The notes beneath the pieces were generated by a model. It worked only from the letters and a program-made list of their open reading frames with translations. It had not been told where the DNA came from and ran no database searches. The position numbers and the translations under genes are program-made. This document shows positions 25,051 to 37,360 of a DNA stretch of 64,000 bases, piece by piece (position 1 is the stretch's first letter; every line of letters begins with the position of its first letter). The stretch comes from Ascidia mentula. Taxonomy: Eukaryota > Chordata > Ascidiacea > Phlebobranchia > Ascidiidae. Location: NCBI GenBank assembly GCA_947561715.1, contig OX387202.1, positions 8,011,001 to 8,075,000 on the forward strand, in the 5' to 3' direction.

Positions 25051-28000
25051 GTCCATTTTGCAGTATATGATTTTTCGATGAAAAATATTTTTTTGCAGTA
25101 CAAGCTTTATTATACAGAGGAAAACGCTGATACTCCAATATTGCATTTGCGGTTGCACAACGTATGTAACTGTGCAATTTCAGCACTTGTCCATTTTGCA
25201 GTATATGACTTTTCGATAAAAAATATTTTTTTGCGGTACAAGCTTTATTATACAGTGGAAAACGCTGATACTCCAGTATTGCTTTTGCGGTTGCACAACG
25301 TATGTAACTATGCGATTTCAGCACTTGTCCATTTTGCAGTATATGACTTTTCGATGAAAAATATTTTTTTGCAGTAAAAGCTTTATTATACAGTGGAAAA
25401 CGCTGATACTCCAGTATTGCTTTTGCGGTTGCACAACGTATGAAACTATGCGATTTCAGGACTTGTCCATTTTGCAGTATATGACTTTTCGATGAAAAAT
25501 ATTTTTTTGCAGTACAAGCTTTATTATACAGTGGAAAACGCTGATAATCCAGTATTGCTTTTGCGGTTGCACACCGTATGTAACTATGCGATTTCAGCAC
25601 TTGTCCATTTTGCAGTATATGACTTTTCGATAAAAAATAATTTTTTTCAGTACAAGCTTTATTATACGGTGGAAAACGCTGATACTCCAGTATTGCTTGT
25701 GCGGTTGCACAACGTATGTAACTATCAGATTTCAGCACTTGTCCATTTTGCAGTGTATGACATTTCGATAAAAAATAATTTTTTTCAGTACAAGCTTTAT
25801 TATACAGTGGAAAACGCTGATACTCCAGTATTGCTTTTGCGGTTGCACAACGTATGTAACTGTGCGATTTCAGCACTTGTCCATTTTGCAGTATATGATT
25901 TTTCGATGAAAAATATTTTTTTGCAGTACAAGCTTTATTATACAGTGGAAAACGCTGATACTCCAGTATTGCATTTGCGGTTGCACAACGTATGTAACTA
26001 TGCGATTTCAGCACTTGTCCATTTTGCAGTATATGACTTTTCGATGAAAAATATTTTTTTGCAGTACAAGCTTTATTATACAGTGGAAAACGCTGATACT
26101 CCAGTATTGCTTTTGCGGTTGCACAACGTATGTAACTATGAGATTTTAGCACTTGTCCATTTTGCAGTGTATGACTTTTCGATAAAAAATAAATTTTTTC
26201 AGTACAAGCTTTATTATACAGTGGAAAACGCTGATACTCCAGTATTGCTTTTGTGGTTGCACAACGTATGTAACTGTGCGATTTCAGCACTTGTCCATTT
26301 TGCAGTATATGACTTTTCGATGCAAAATATTTTTTTGCAGTACAAGCTTTATTATACAGTGGAAAACGCTGATACTCCAGTATTGCTTTTGCGGTTGCAC
26401 AACGTATGTAACTGTGCAATTTCAGCACTTGTCCATTTTGCAGTATATGACTTTTCGATGAAAAATATTTTTTTGCAGTACAAGCTTTATTGTACAGAGG
26501 AAAACGCTGATACTCCAGTATTGCTTTTGCGGTTGAACAACGTATGTAACTATGAGATTTTAGCACTTGTCCATTTTGCAGTGTATGACTTTTCGATAAA
26601 AAATAATTTTTTTCAGTACAAGTTTTATTATACAGTGGAAAACGCTGATACTCCAGTATTGCTTTTTCGGTTGCACAACGTATGTAACTGTGCGATTTCA
26701 GCACTTGTCAATTTTGCAGTATATGACTTTTCGATGCAAAATAATTTTTTTCAGTACAAGCTTAATTATACAGTGGAAAACGCTGGTACTCCAGTATTGC
26801 TTTTGCGGTTGCACAACGTATGTAACTGAGCGATTTCAGCACTTGTCCATTTTGCAGTATATGATTTTTCGATGAAAAATATTTTTTTGCAGTACAAGCT
26901 TTATTATACAGTGGAAAACGCTGATACTCCAGTATTGCGTTTGCGGTTGCACAACGTATGTATCTGTGCAATTTCAGCACTTGTCCATTTTGCAGTATAT
27001 GACTTTTCGATGAAAAATATTTTTTTGCAGTACAAGCTTTATTGTACAGTGGAAAACGCTGATACTCCAGTATTGCTTTTGCGGTTGCACAACGTATGTA
27101 ACTATCAGATTTCAGCACTTGTCCATTTTGCAGTGTATGACATTTCGATAAAAAATATTTTTTTTCAGTACAAGCTTTATTATACAGTGGAAAACGCTGA
27201 TACTCCAGTATTGCTTTTGCGGTTGCACAACGTATGTAACTGTGCGATTTCAGCACTTGTCCATTTTGCAGTATATGATTTTTCGATGAAAAATATTTTT
27301 TTGCAGTACAAGCTTTATTATACAGAGGAAAACGCTGATACTCCAGTATTGCATTTGCGGTTGCACAACGTATGTAACTGTGCAATTTCAGCACTTGTCC
27401 ATTTTGCAGTATATGACTTTTCGATAAAAAATATTTTTTTGCGGTACAAGCTTTATTATACAGTGGAAAACGCTGATACTCCAGTATTGCTTTTGCGGTT
27501 GCACAACGTATGTAACTATGCGATTTCAGCACTTGTCCATTTTGCAGTATATGACTTTTCGATGAAAAATATTTTTTTGCAGTAAAAGCTTTATTATACA
27601 GTGGAAAACGCTGATACTCCAGTATTGCTTTTGCGGTTGCACAACGTATGAAACTATGCGATTTCAGGACTTGTCCATTTTGCAGTATATGACTTTTCGA
27701 TGAAAAATATTTTTTTGCAGTACAAGCTTTATTATACAGTGGAAAACGCTGATAATCCAGTATTGCTTTTGCGGTTGCACACCGTATGTAACTATGCGAT
27801 TTCAGCACTTGTCCATTTTGCAGTATATGACATTTCGATAAAAAATAATTTTTTTCAGTACAAGCTTTATTATACGGTGGAAAACGCTGATACTCCAGTA
27901 TTGCTTGTGCGGTTGCACAACGTATGTAACTATCAGATTTCAGCACTTGTCCATTTTGCAGTGTATGACATTTCGATAAAAAATATTTTTTTTCAGTACA

Positions 28001-28450
28001 AGTTTTATTATACAGTGGAAAACGCTGATACTCCAGTATTGCTTTTGCGGTTGCACAACGTATGTAACTGTGCGATTTCAGCACTTGTCCATTTTGCAGT
28101 ATCTGATTTTTCGATGAAAAATATTTTTTTGCAGTACAAGCTTTATTATACAGTGGAAAACGCTGATACTCCAGTATTGCATTTGCGGTTGCACAACGTA
28201 TGTAACTATGCGATTTCAGCACTTGTCCATTTTGCAGTATATGACTTTTCGATGAAAAATATTTTTTTGCAGTACAAGCTTTATTATACAGTGGAAAACG
28301 CTGATACTCCAGTATTGCTTTTGCGGTTGCACAACGTATGTAACTATGAGATTTTAGCACTTGTCCATTTTGCAGTGTATGACTTTTCGATAAAAAATAA
28401 ATTTTTTCAGTACAAGCTTTATTATACAGTGGAAAACGCTGATACTCCAG
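25051..28450 (+). repeat. R segment, copy of 20.2-23.6 kb (+4830 bp)
   Basis: Landmarks 20608, 20662, 21446, 22042 and 22870 reappear at 25438, 25492, 26276, 26872 and 27700, all +4830 bp (35 x 138). The match ends in the monomer at 28390, which has TTTTGTGG where 23560 has TTTTGCGG. The GTATGAAAC/GGACTT monomers at 25438 and 27646 keep both linked variants. Confidence 0.83.
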
Positions 28451-29217
28451 TATTGCTTTTGTGGTTGCACAACGTATGTAACTGTGCGATTTCAGCACTT
28501 GTCCATTTTGCAGTATATGACTTTTCGATGCAAAATAAATTTTTTCAGTACAAGCTTTATTATACAGTGGAAAACGCTGGTACTCCAGTATTGCTTTTGC
28601 GGTTGCACAACGTATGTAACTGAGCGATTTCAGCACTTGTCCATTTTGCAGTATATGAATTTTCGATGAAAAATATTTTTTTGCAGTACAAGCTTTATTA
28701 TACAGTGGAAAACGCTGATACTCCAGTATTGCTTTTGCGGTTGCACAACGTATGTAACTGTGCAATTTCAGCACTTGTCCATTTTGCAGTATATGACTTT
28801 TCGATGAAAAATATTTTTTTGCAGTACAAGCTTTATTGTACAGAGGAAAACGCTGATACTCCAGTATTGCTTTTGCGGTTGAACAACGTATGTAACTATG
28901 AGATTTTAGCACTTGTCCATTTTGCAGTGTATGACTTTTCGATAAAAAATAATTTTTTTCAGTACAAGTTTTATTATACAGTGGAAAACGCTGATACTCC
29001 AGTATTGCTTTTTCGGTTGCACAACGTATGTAACTGTGCGATTTCAGCACTTGTCCATTTTGCAGTATATGACTTTTCGATGCAAAATAATTTTTTTCAG
29101 TACAAGCTTTATTATACAGTGGAAAACGCTGGTACTCCAGTATTGCTTTTGCGGTTGCACAACGTATGTAACTGAGCGATTTCAGCACTTGTCCATTTTG
29201 CAGTATATGATTTTTCG
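26872..29217 (+). repeat. 17-monomer higher-order unit
   Basis: The unit begins with a TTGCGTTTGC/GTATGTATCTG monomer (26872) and ends with the TGA variant monomer at 29080. It is followed directly by a nearly identical 18-monomer unit (29218-31701). The extra monomer in the second is a single-unit duplication at its start. Inner landmarks 27700, 28484, 28666 and 29036 recur 2484 bp downstream. Confidence 0.87.
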
Positions 29218-29493
29218 ATGAAAAATATTTTTTTGCAGTACAAGCTTTATTATACAGTGGAAAACGCTGATACTCCAGTATTGCGTTTGCGGTTGCACAA
29301 CGTATGTATCTGTGCAATTTCAGCACTTGTCCATTTTGCAGTATATGACTTTTCGATGAAAAATATTTTTTTGCAGTACAAGCTTTATTATACAGTGGAA
29401 AACGCTGATACTCCAGTATTGCGTTTGCGGTTGCACAACGTATGTATCTGTGCAATTTCAGCACTTGTCCATTTTGCAGTATATGACTTTTCG
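29218..29493 (+). repeat. Single-monomer tandem duplication
   Basis: Two successive monomers, 29218-29355 and 29356-29493, share the rare pair TTGCGTTTGC and GTATGTATCTGTGCAATT. Elsewhere in R this monomer occurs once per unit. This accounts exactly for the 138-bp difference between the 17- and 18-monomer units. Confidence 0.85.
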
Positions 29494-31701
29494 ATGAAAA
29501 ATATTTTTTTGCAGTACAAGCTTTATTGTACAGTGGAAAACGCTGATACTCCAGTATTGCTTTTGCGGTTGCACAACGTATGTAACTATCAGATTTCAGC
29601 ACTTGTCCATTTTGCAGTGTATGACATTACGATAAAAAATATTTTTTTTCAGTACAAGCTTTATTATACAGTGGAAAACGCTGATACTCCAGTATTGCTT
29701 TTGCGGTTGCACAACGTATGTAACTGTGCGATTTCAGCACTTGTCCATTTTGCAGTATATGATTTTTCGATGAAAAATATTTTTTTGCAGTACAAGCTTT
29801 ATTATACAGAGGAAAACGCTGATACTCCAGTATTGCATTTGCGGTTGCACAACGTATGTAACTGTGCAATTTCAGCACTTGTCCATTTTGCAGTATATGA
29901 CTTTTCGATAAAAAATATTTTTTTGCGGTACAAGCTTTATTATACAGTGGAAAACGCTGATACTCCAGTATTGCTTTTGCGGTTGCACAACGTATGTAAC
30001 TATGCGATTTCAGCACTTGTCCATTTTGCAGTATATGACTTTTCGATGAAAAATATTTTTTTGCAGTAAAAGCTTTATTATACAGTGGAAAACGCTGATA
30101 CTCCAGTATTGCTTTTGCGGTTGCACAACGTATGAAACTATGCGATTTCAGGACTTGTCCATTTTGCAGTATATGACTTTTCGATGAAAAATATTTTTTT
30201 GCAGTACAAGCTTTATTATACAGTGGAAAACGCTGATAATCCAGTATTGCTTTTGCGGTTGCACACCGTATGTAACTATGCGATTTCAGCACTTGTCCAT
30301 TTTGCAGTATATGACATTTCGATAAAAAATAATTTTTTTCAGTACAAGCTTTATTATACGGTGGAAAACGCTGATACTCCAGTATTGCTTGTGCGGTTGC
30401 ACAACGTATGTAACTATCAGATTTCAGCACTTGTCCATTTTGCAGTGTATGACATTTCGATAAAAAATATTTTTTTTCAGTACAAGTTTTATTATACAGT
30501 GGAAAACGCTGATACTCCAGTATTGCTTTTGCGGTTGCACAACGTATGTAACTGTGCGATTTCAGCACTTGTCCATTTTGCAGTATCTGATTTTTCGATG
30601 AAAAATATTTTTTTGCAGTACAAGCTTTATTATACAGTGGAAAACGCTGATACTCCAGTATTGCATTTGCGGTTGCACAACGTATGTAACTATGCGATTT
30701 CAGCACTTGTCCATTTTGCAGTATATGACTTTTCGATGAAAAATATTTTTTTGCAGTACAAGCTTTATTATACAGTGGAAAACGCTGATACTCCAGTATT
30801 GCTTTTGCGGTTGCACAACGTATGTAACTATGAGATTTTAGCACTTGTCCATTTTGCAGTGTATGACTTTTCGATAAAAAATAAATTTTTTCAGTACAAG
30901 CTTTATTATACAGTGGAAAACGCTGATACTCCAGTATTGCTTTTGTGGTTGCACAACGTATGTAACTGTGCGATTTCAGCACTTGTCCATTTTGCAGTAT
31001 ATGACTTTTCGATGCAAAATAATTTTTTTCAGTACAAGCTTTATTATACAGTGGAAAACGCTGGTACTCCAGTATTGCTTTTGCGGTTGCACAACGTATG
31101 TAACTGAGCGATTTCAGCACTTGTCCATTTTGCAGTATATGAATTTTCGATGAAAAATATTTTTTTGCAGTACAAGCTTTATTATACAGTGGAAAACGCT
31201 GATACTCCAGTATTGCTTTTGCGGTTGCACAACGTATGTAACTGTGCAATTTCAGCACTTGTCCATTTTGCAGTATATGACTTTTCGATGAAAAATTTTT
31301 TTTTGCAGTACAAGCTTTATTGTACAGAGGAAAACGCTGATACTCCAGTATTGCTTTTGCGGTTGAACAACGTATGTAACTATGAGATTTTAGCACTTGT
31401 CCATTTTGCAGTGTATGACTTTTCGATAAAAAATAATTTTTTTCAGTACAAGTTTTATTATACAGTGGAAAACGCTGATACTCCAGTATTGCTTTTTCGG
31501 TTGCACAACGTATGTAACTGTGCGATTTCAGCACTTGTCCATTTTGCAGTATATGACTTTTCGATGCAAAATAATTTTTTTCAGTACAAGCTTTATTATA
31601 CAGTGGAAAACGCTGATACTCCAGTATTGCTTTTGCGGTTGCACAACGTATGTAACTGAGCGATTTCAGCACTTGTCCATTTTGCAGTATATGATTTTTC
31701 G
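29218..31701 (+). repeat. 18-monomer higher-order unit (2484 bp)
   Basis: This repeats 26872-29217 with one added monomer. It contains GTATGAAAC/GGACTT (30130), GATAATCC (30184), CAGAGGAAAA (31288 monomer) and the TGA variants (about 31105 and 31657). One local oddity is AAAAATTTTTTTTTGCAG at about 31291, where an A to T change lengthens the T tract. At 31702 the sequence switches to the P module. Confidence 0.87.
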
Positions 31702-33634
31702 ATGAAAAATATTTTTTTGCAGTACAAGCTTTATTATACAGTGGAAAACGCTGATACTCCAGTATTGCGTTTGCGGTTGCACAACGTATGTATCTGTGCA
31801 ATTTCAGCACTTGTCCATTTTGCAGTATATGACTTTTCGATGAAAAATATTTTTTTGCAGTACAAGCTTTATTGTACAGTGGAAAACGCTGATACTCCAG
31901 TATTGCTTTTGCGGTTGAACAACGTATGTAACTATGCGATTTCAGCACTTGTCCATTTTGCAGTATATGACTTTTCGATGAAAAATATTTTTTTGCAGTA
32001 CAAGCTTTATTATACAGTGGAAAACGCTGATACTCCAGTATTGCTTTTGCGGTTGCACAACGTATGTAACTATGCGATTTCAGCACTTGTCCATTTTGCA
32101 GTATATGACTTTTCGATGAAAAATATTTTTTTGCAGTACAAGCTTTATTATACAGTGGAAAACGCTGATACTCCAGTATTGCTTTTGCGGTTGCACAACG
32201 TATGTAACTATGAGATTTCAGCACTTGTCCATTTTGCAGTGTATGACTTTTCGATAAAAAATATTTTTTTGCAGTACAAGCTTTATTATACAGTGGAAAA
32301 CGCTGATACTCCAGTATTGCTTTTGCGGTTGCACAACGTATGTAACTATGCGATTTCAGCACTTGTCCATTTTGCAGTATATGACTTTTCGATGAAAAAT
32401 ATTTTTTTGCAGTACAAGCTTTATTTTTCAGTGGAAAACGCTGATACTCCAGTATTGCTTTTGCGGTTGCACAAAGTATGTAACTATGCAATTTCAGCAC
32501 TTGTCCATTTTGCAGTATATGACTTTTCGATGAAAAATATTTTTTTGCAGTACAAGCTTTATTATACAGTGGAAAACGCTGATACTCCAGTATTGCTTTT
32601 GCGGTTGCACAACGTATGTAACTATGAGATTTCAGCACTTGTCCATTTTGCAGTGTATGACTTTTCGATAAAAAATAATTTTTTTCAGTACAAGCTTTAT
32701 TATACAGTGGAAAACGCTGATACTCCAGTATTGCTTTTGCGGTTGCACAACGTATGTAACTGTGCGATTTCAGTACTTGTCCATTTTGCAGTATATGACT
32801 TTTCGATAAAAAATAATTTTTTTCAGTACAAGCTTTATTATACAGTGGAAAACGCTGGTACTCCAGTATTGCCTTTGCGGTTGCACAACGTATGTAACTG
32901 TGCGATTTCAGCACTTGTCCATTTTGCAGTATATGATTTTTCGATGAAAAATATTTTTTTGCAGTACAAGCTTTATTATACAGTGGAAAACGCTGATACT
33001 CTAGTATTGCTTTTGCGGTTGCACAATGTATGTAACTGTGCAATTTCAGCACTTGTCCATTTTGCAGTATATGATTTTTTGTGAAAAAATAATTTTTTTC
33101 AGTACAAGCTTTATTATACAGTGGAAAACGCTGGTATTCCAGTATTGCTTTTGCTGTTGCACAACGTATGTAACTATGCGATTTCAGCACTTGTCCATTT
33201 TGCAGTATATGACTTTTCGATGAAAAATATTTTTTTGCTGTACAAGCTTTATTATACAGTGGAAAACGCTGATACTCCAGTATTGCTTTTGCAGTTGCAC
33301 AACGTATGTAACTATGCGATTTCAGCACTTGTCCATTTTGCAGTATATGAATTTTCGATGAAAAATATTTTTTTTGCAGTACAAGCTTTATTATACCGTG
33401 GAAAACGCTGATACTCCAGTATTGCTTTTGCGGTTGCACAACGTCTGTAACTATGCGATTTCAGCACTTGTCCATTTTGCAGTATATGACTTTTCGATGA
33501 AAAATATTTTTTTGCAGTACAAGTTTTATTATACAGTGGAAAACGCTGATACTCCAGTATTGCTTTTGCGGTTGCACAACGTATGTAACTGTGCGATTTC
33601 AGCACTTGTCCATTTTGCAGTATATGACTTTTCG
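31702..33634 (+). repeat. P module, copy 3 (5' part)
   Basis: Ten monomers run from TTGCGTTTGC (31702) to TTTTTTGTGAAAA (about 33072), one fewer than at 2998 and 15004. It keeps GTATGTATCTG from the preceding R unit in its first monomer, so the module switch falls at or just after 31.8 kb. ACTCTAGTATT (about 32998) is a rare variant shared only with about 40865. The 8-T/TATACCGTGG monomer is at 33358, with no compensating loss downstream, so the array register shifts by +1 from here. Confidence 0.82.
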
Positions 33635-36532
33635 ATGCAAAATATTTTTTTGCAGTACAAGCTTTATTGTACAGTGGAAAACGCTGATACTCCAGTATTG
33701 CTTTTGCGGTTGAACAACGTATGTAACTATGCGATTTCAGCACTTGTCCATTTTGCAGTATATGACTTTTCGATGAAAAATATTTTTTTGCAGTACAAGC
33801 TTTATTGTACAGTGGAAAACGCTGATACTCCAGTATTGCTTTTGCGGTTGAACAACGTATGTAACTATGCGATTTCAGCACTTGTCCATTTTGCAGTATA
33901 TGACTTTTCGATGAAAAATATTTTTTTGCAGTACAAGCTTTATTATACAGTGGAAAACGCTGATACTCCATTATTGCTTTTGCGGTTGCACAACGTATGT
34001 AACTGTGCGATTTCAGCACTTGTCCATTTTGCAGTATATGACTTTTCGATGAAAAATATTAATTTGCAGTACAAGCTTTATTATACAGTGGAAAACGTTG
34101 ATACTCCAGTATTGCTTTTGCGGTTGCACAACGTATGTAACTATGCGATTTCAGCACTTGTCCATTTTGCAGTATATGACTTTTCGATGAAAAATATTTT
34201 TTTGCAGTACAAGCTTTATTATACAGTGGAAAACGCTGATACTCCAGTATTGCTTTTGCGGTTGCACAACGTATGTAACTATGCGATTTCAGCACTTGTC
34301 CATTTTGCAGTATATGACTTTTCGATGAAAAATATTTTTTTGCAGTACAAGCTTTATTTTTCAGTGGAAAACGCTGATACTCCAGTATTGCTTTTGCGGT
34401 TGCACAAAGTATGTAACTATGCAATTTCAGCACTTGTCCATTTTGCAGTATATGACTTTTCGATAAAAAATATTTTTTTGCAGTACCAGCTTTATTATAC
34501 AGTGGAAAACGCTGATACTCCAGTATTGCTTTTGCGGTTGCACAACGTATGTAACTATGAGATTTCAGCACTTGTCCATTTTGCAGTGTATGACTTTTCG
34601 ACAAAAAATAATTTTTTTCAGTACAAGCTTTATGATACAGTTGAAAACGCTGATACTCCAGTATTGCTTTTGCGGTTGCACAACGTATGTAACTATGCGA
34701 TTTCAGCACTTGTCCATTTTGCAGTATATGACTTTTCGATGAAAAATAATTTTTTGCAGTACAAGCTTTATTATACAGTGGAAAACGCTGATACTCCAGT
34801 ATTGCTTTTGCGGTTGCACAACGTATGTAACTATGCGATTTCAGCACTTGTCCATTTTGCAGTATATGACTTTTCGATGAAAAATATTTTTTTGCAGTAC
34901 AAGCTTTATTATACAGTGGAAAACGCTGATACTCCAGTATTGCTTTTGCGGTTGCACAACGTATGTAACTATGAGATTTCAGCACTTGTCCATTTTGCAG
35001 TGTATGACTTTTCGACAAAAAATAATTTTTTTCAGTACAAGCTTTATTATACAGTGGAAAACGCTGATACTCCAGTATTGCTTTTGCGGTTGCACAACGT
35101 ATGTAACTATGAGATTTTAGCACTTGTCCATTTTGCAGTGTATGACTTTTCGATAAAAAATAAATTTTTTCAGTACAAGCTTTATTATACAGTGGAAAAC
35201 GCTGATACTCCAATATTGCTTTTGTGGTTGCACAACGTATGTAACTGTGCGATTTCAGCACTTGTCCATTTTGCAGTATATGACTTTTCGATGAAAAATA
35301 TTTTTTTGCAGTACAAGCTTTATTATACAGTGGAAAACGCTGATACTCCAGTATTGCTTTTGCGGTTGCACAACGTATGTAACTATGCGATTTCAGCACT
35401 TGTCCATTTTGCAGTATATGACTTTTCGATGAAAAATATTTTTTTGCAGTACAAGCTTTATTTTTCAGTGGAAAACGCTGATACTCCAGTATTGCTTTTG
35501 CGGTTGCACAAAGTATGTAACTATGCAATTTCAGCACTTGTCCATTTTGCAGTATATGACTTTTCGATGAAAAATATTTTTTTGCAGTACCAGCTTTATT
35601 ATACAGTGGAAAACGCTGATACTCCAGTATTGCTTTTGCGGTTGCACAACGTATGTAACTATGAGATTTCAGCACTTGTCCATTTTGCAGTGTATGACTT
35701 TTCGACAAAAAATAATTTTTTTCAGTACAAGTTTTATGATACAGTGGAAAATGCTGATACTCCAGTATTGCTTTTGCGGTTGCACAACGTATGTAACTAT
35801 GCGATTTCAGCAATTGTCCATTTTGCAGTATATGACTTTTCGATGAAAAATAATTTTTTTCAGTACATGCTTTATTATACAGTGGAAAACGCTGGTACTC
35901 CAGTATTGCTTTTGCGGTTGCACAACGTATGTGACTATGAGATTTTAGCACTTGTCCATTTTGCAGTGTATGACTTTTCGATAAAAAATAAATTTTTTCA
36001 GTACAAGCTTTATTATACAGTGGAAAACGCTGATACTCCAGTATTGCTTTTGTGGTTGCACAACGTATGTAACTGTGGGATTTCAGCACTTGTCCATTTT
36101 GCAGTATATGACTTTTCGATGAAAAATATTTTTTTGCAGTACAAGCTTTATTGTACAGAGGAAAACGCTGATACTCCAGTATTGCTTTTGCGGTTGAACA
36201 ACGTATGTAACTATGAGATTTTAGCACTTGTCCATTTTGCAGTGTATGACTTTTCGATAAAAAATAATTTTTTTCAGTACAAGTTTTATTATACAGTGGA
36301 AAACGCTGATACTCCAGTATTGCTTTTTCGGTTGCACAACGTATGTAACTGTGCGATTTCAGCACTTGTCCATTTTGCAGTATATGACTTTTCGATGCAA
36401 AATAATTTTTTTCAGTACAAGCTTTATTATACAGTGGAAAACGCTGGTACTCCAGTATTGCTTTTGCGGTTGCACAACGTATGTAACTGAGCGATTTCAG
36501 CACTTGTCCATTTTGCAGTATATGATTTTTCG
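33635..36532 (+). repeat. Q module, copy 2 (21 monomers)
   Basis: This matches copy 1 over the 2760 bp from 33773 and matches 46053-48812 at +12,280 bp (89 x 138 minus 2). Two consecutive TATTGTACAG/GTTGAACAAC monomers (33635 and 33773) open the block, whereas other Q copies have one. Variants private to this copy include ATACAGTTGAAAA (about 34635), TCCAATATT (about 35210) and GTATGTGACTATG (about 35927). Confidence 0.85.
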
Positions 36533-37360
36533 ATGAAAAATATTTTTTTGCAGTACAAGCTTTATTATACAGTGGAAAACGCTGATACTCCAGTATTGCG
36601 TTTGCGGTTGCACAACGTATGTAACTGTGCAATTTCAGCACTTGTCCATTTTGCAGTATATGATTTTTCGATGAAAAATATTTTTTTGCAGTACAAGCTT
36701 TATTATACAGTGGAAAACGCTGATACTCCAGTATTGCTTTTTCGGTTGCACAACGTATGTAACTGTGCTATTTCAGCACTTGTCCATTTTGCAGTATATG
36801 ACTTTTCGATGCAAAATAATTTTTTTCAGTACAAGCTTTATTATACAGTGGAAAACGCTGGTACTCCAGTATTGCTTTTGCGGTTGCACAACGTATGTAA
36901 CTGAGCGATTTCAGCACTTGTCCATTTTGCAGTATATGACTTTTCGATGAAAAATATTTTTTTGCAGTACAAGCTTTATTGTACAGAGGAAAACGCTGAT
37001 ACTCCAGTATTGCTTTTGCGGTTGCACAACGTATGTAACTGAGCGATTTCAGCACTTGTCCATTTTGCAGTATATGACTTTTCGATAAAAAATAATTTTT
37101 TTCAGTACAAGTTTTATTATACAGTGGAAAACGCTGATACTCCAGTATTGCTTTTTCGGTTGCACAACGTATGTAACTGTGCGATTTCAGCACTTGTCCA
37201 TTTTGCAGTATATGACTTTTCGATGCAAAATAATTTTTTTCAGTACAAGCTTTATTATACAGTGGAAAACGCTGGTACTCCAGTATTGCTTTTGCGGTTG
37301 CACAACGTATGTAACTGAGCGATTTCAGCACTTGTCCATTTTGCAGTATATGATTTTTCG
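36533..37360 (+). repeat. S-like 6-monomer segment, single copy
   Basis: Six monomers: TTGCGTTTGC (36533), TTTTTCGG with CTGTGCTATT (36671), ATGCAAAATAA with GGTACTCC and TGA (36809), CAGAGGAAAA with TGA (36947), GTACAAGTTT (37085) and ATGCAAAATAA with TGA (37223). The same six-step order appears at 50469-51294. The first three monomers also match the starts of the 828-bp units at 48813 and 49641. This looks like the unamplified precursor or a remnant of the S module. Confidence 0.78.

Noticed and set aside
21878-26704. Very long open frames on both strands (this one about 1,600 codons on the minus strand; about 1,000 codons on the plus strand at 33374-36490) as repeat-protein genes
   Set aside because: 138 is divisible by 3, so one stop-free frame per strand stays open automatically. 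The frames are open on both strands over the same DNA, common variants change amino acids freely, and the same stop variants (TGA in TAACTGAGCG, TAA in GCAGTAAAAG) recur many times. There is no start context, non-repeat domain or promoter.
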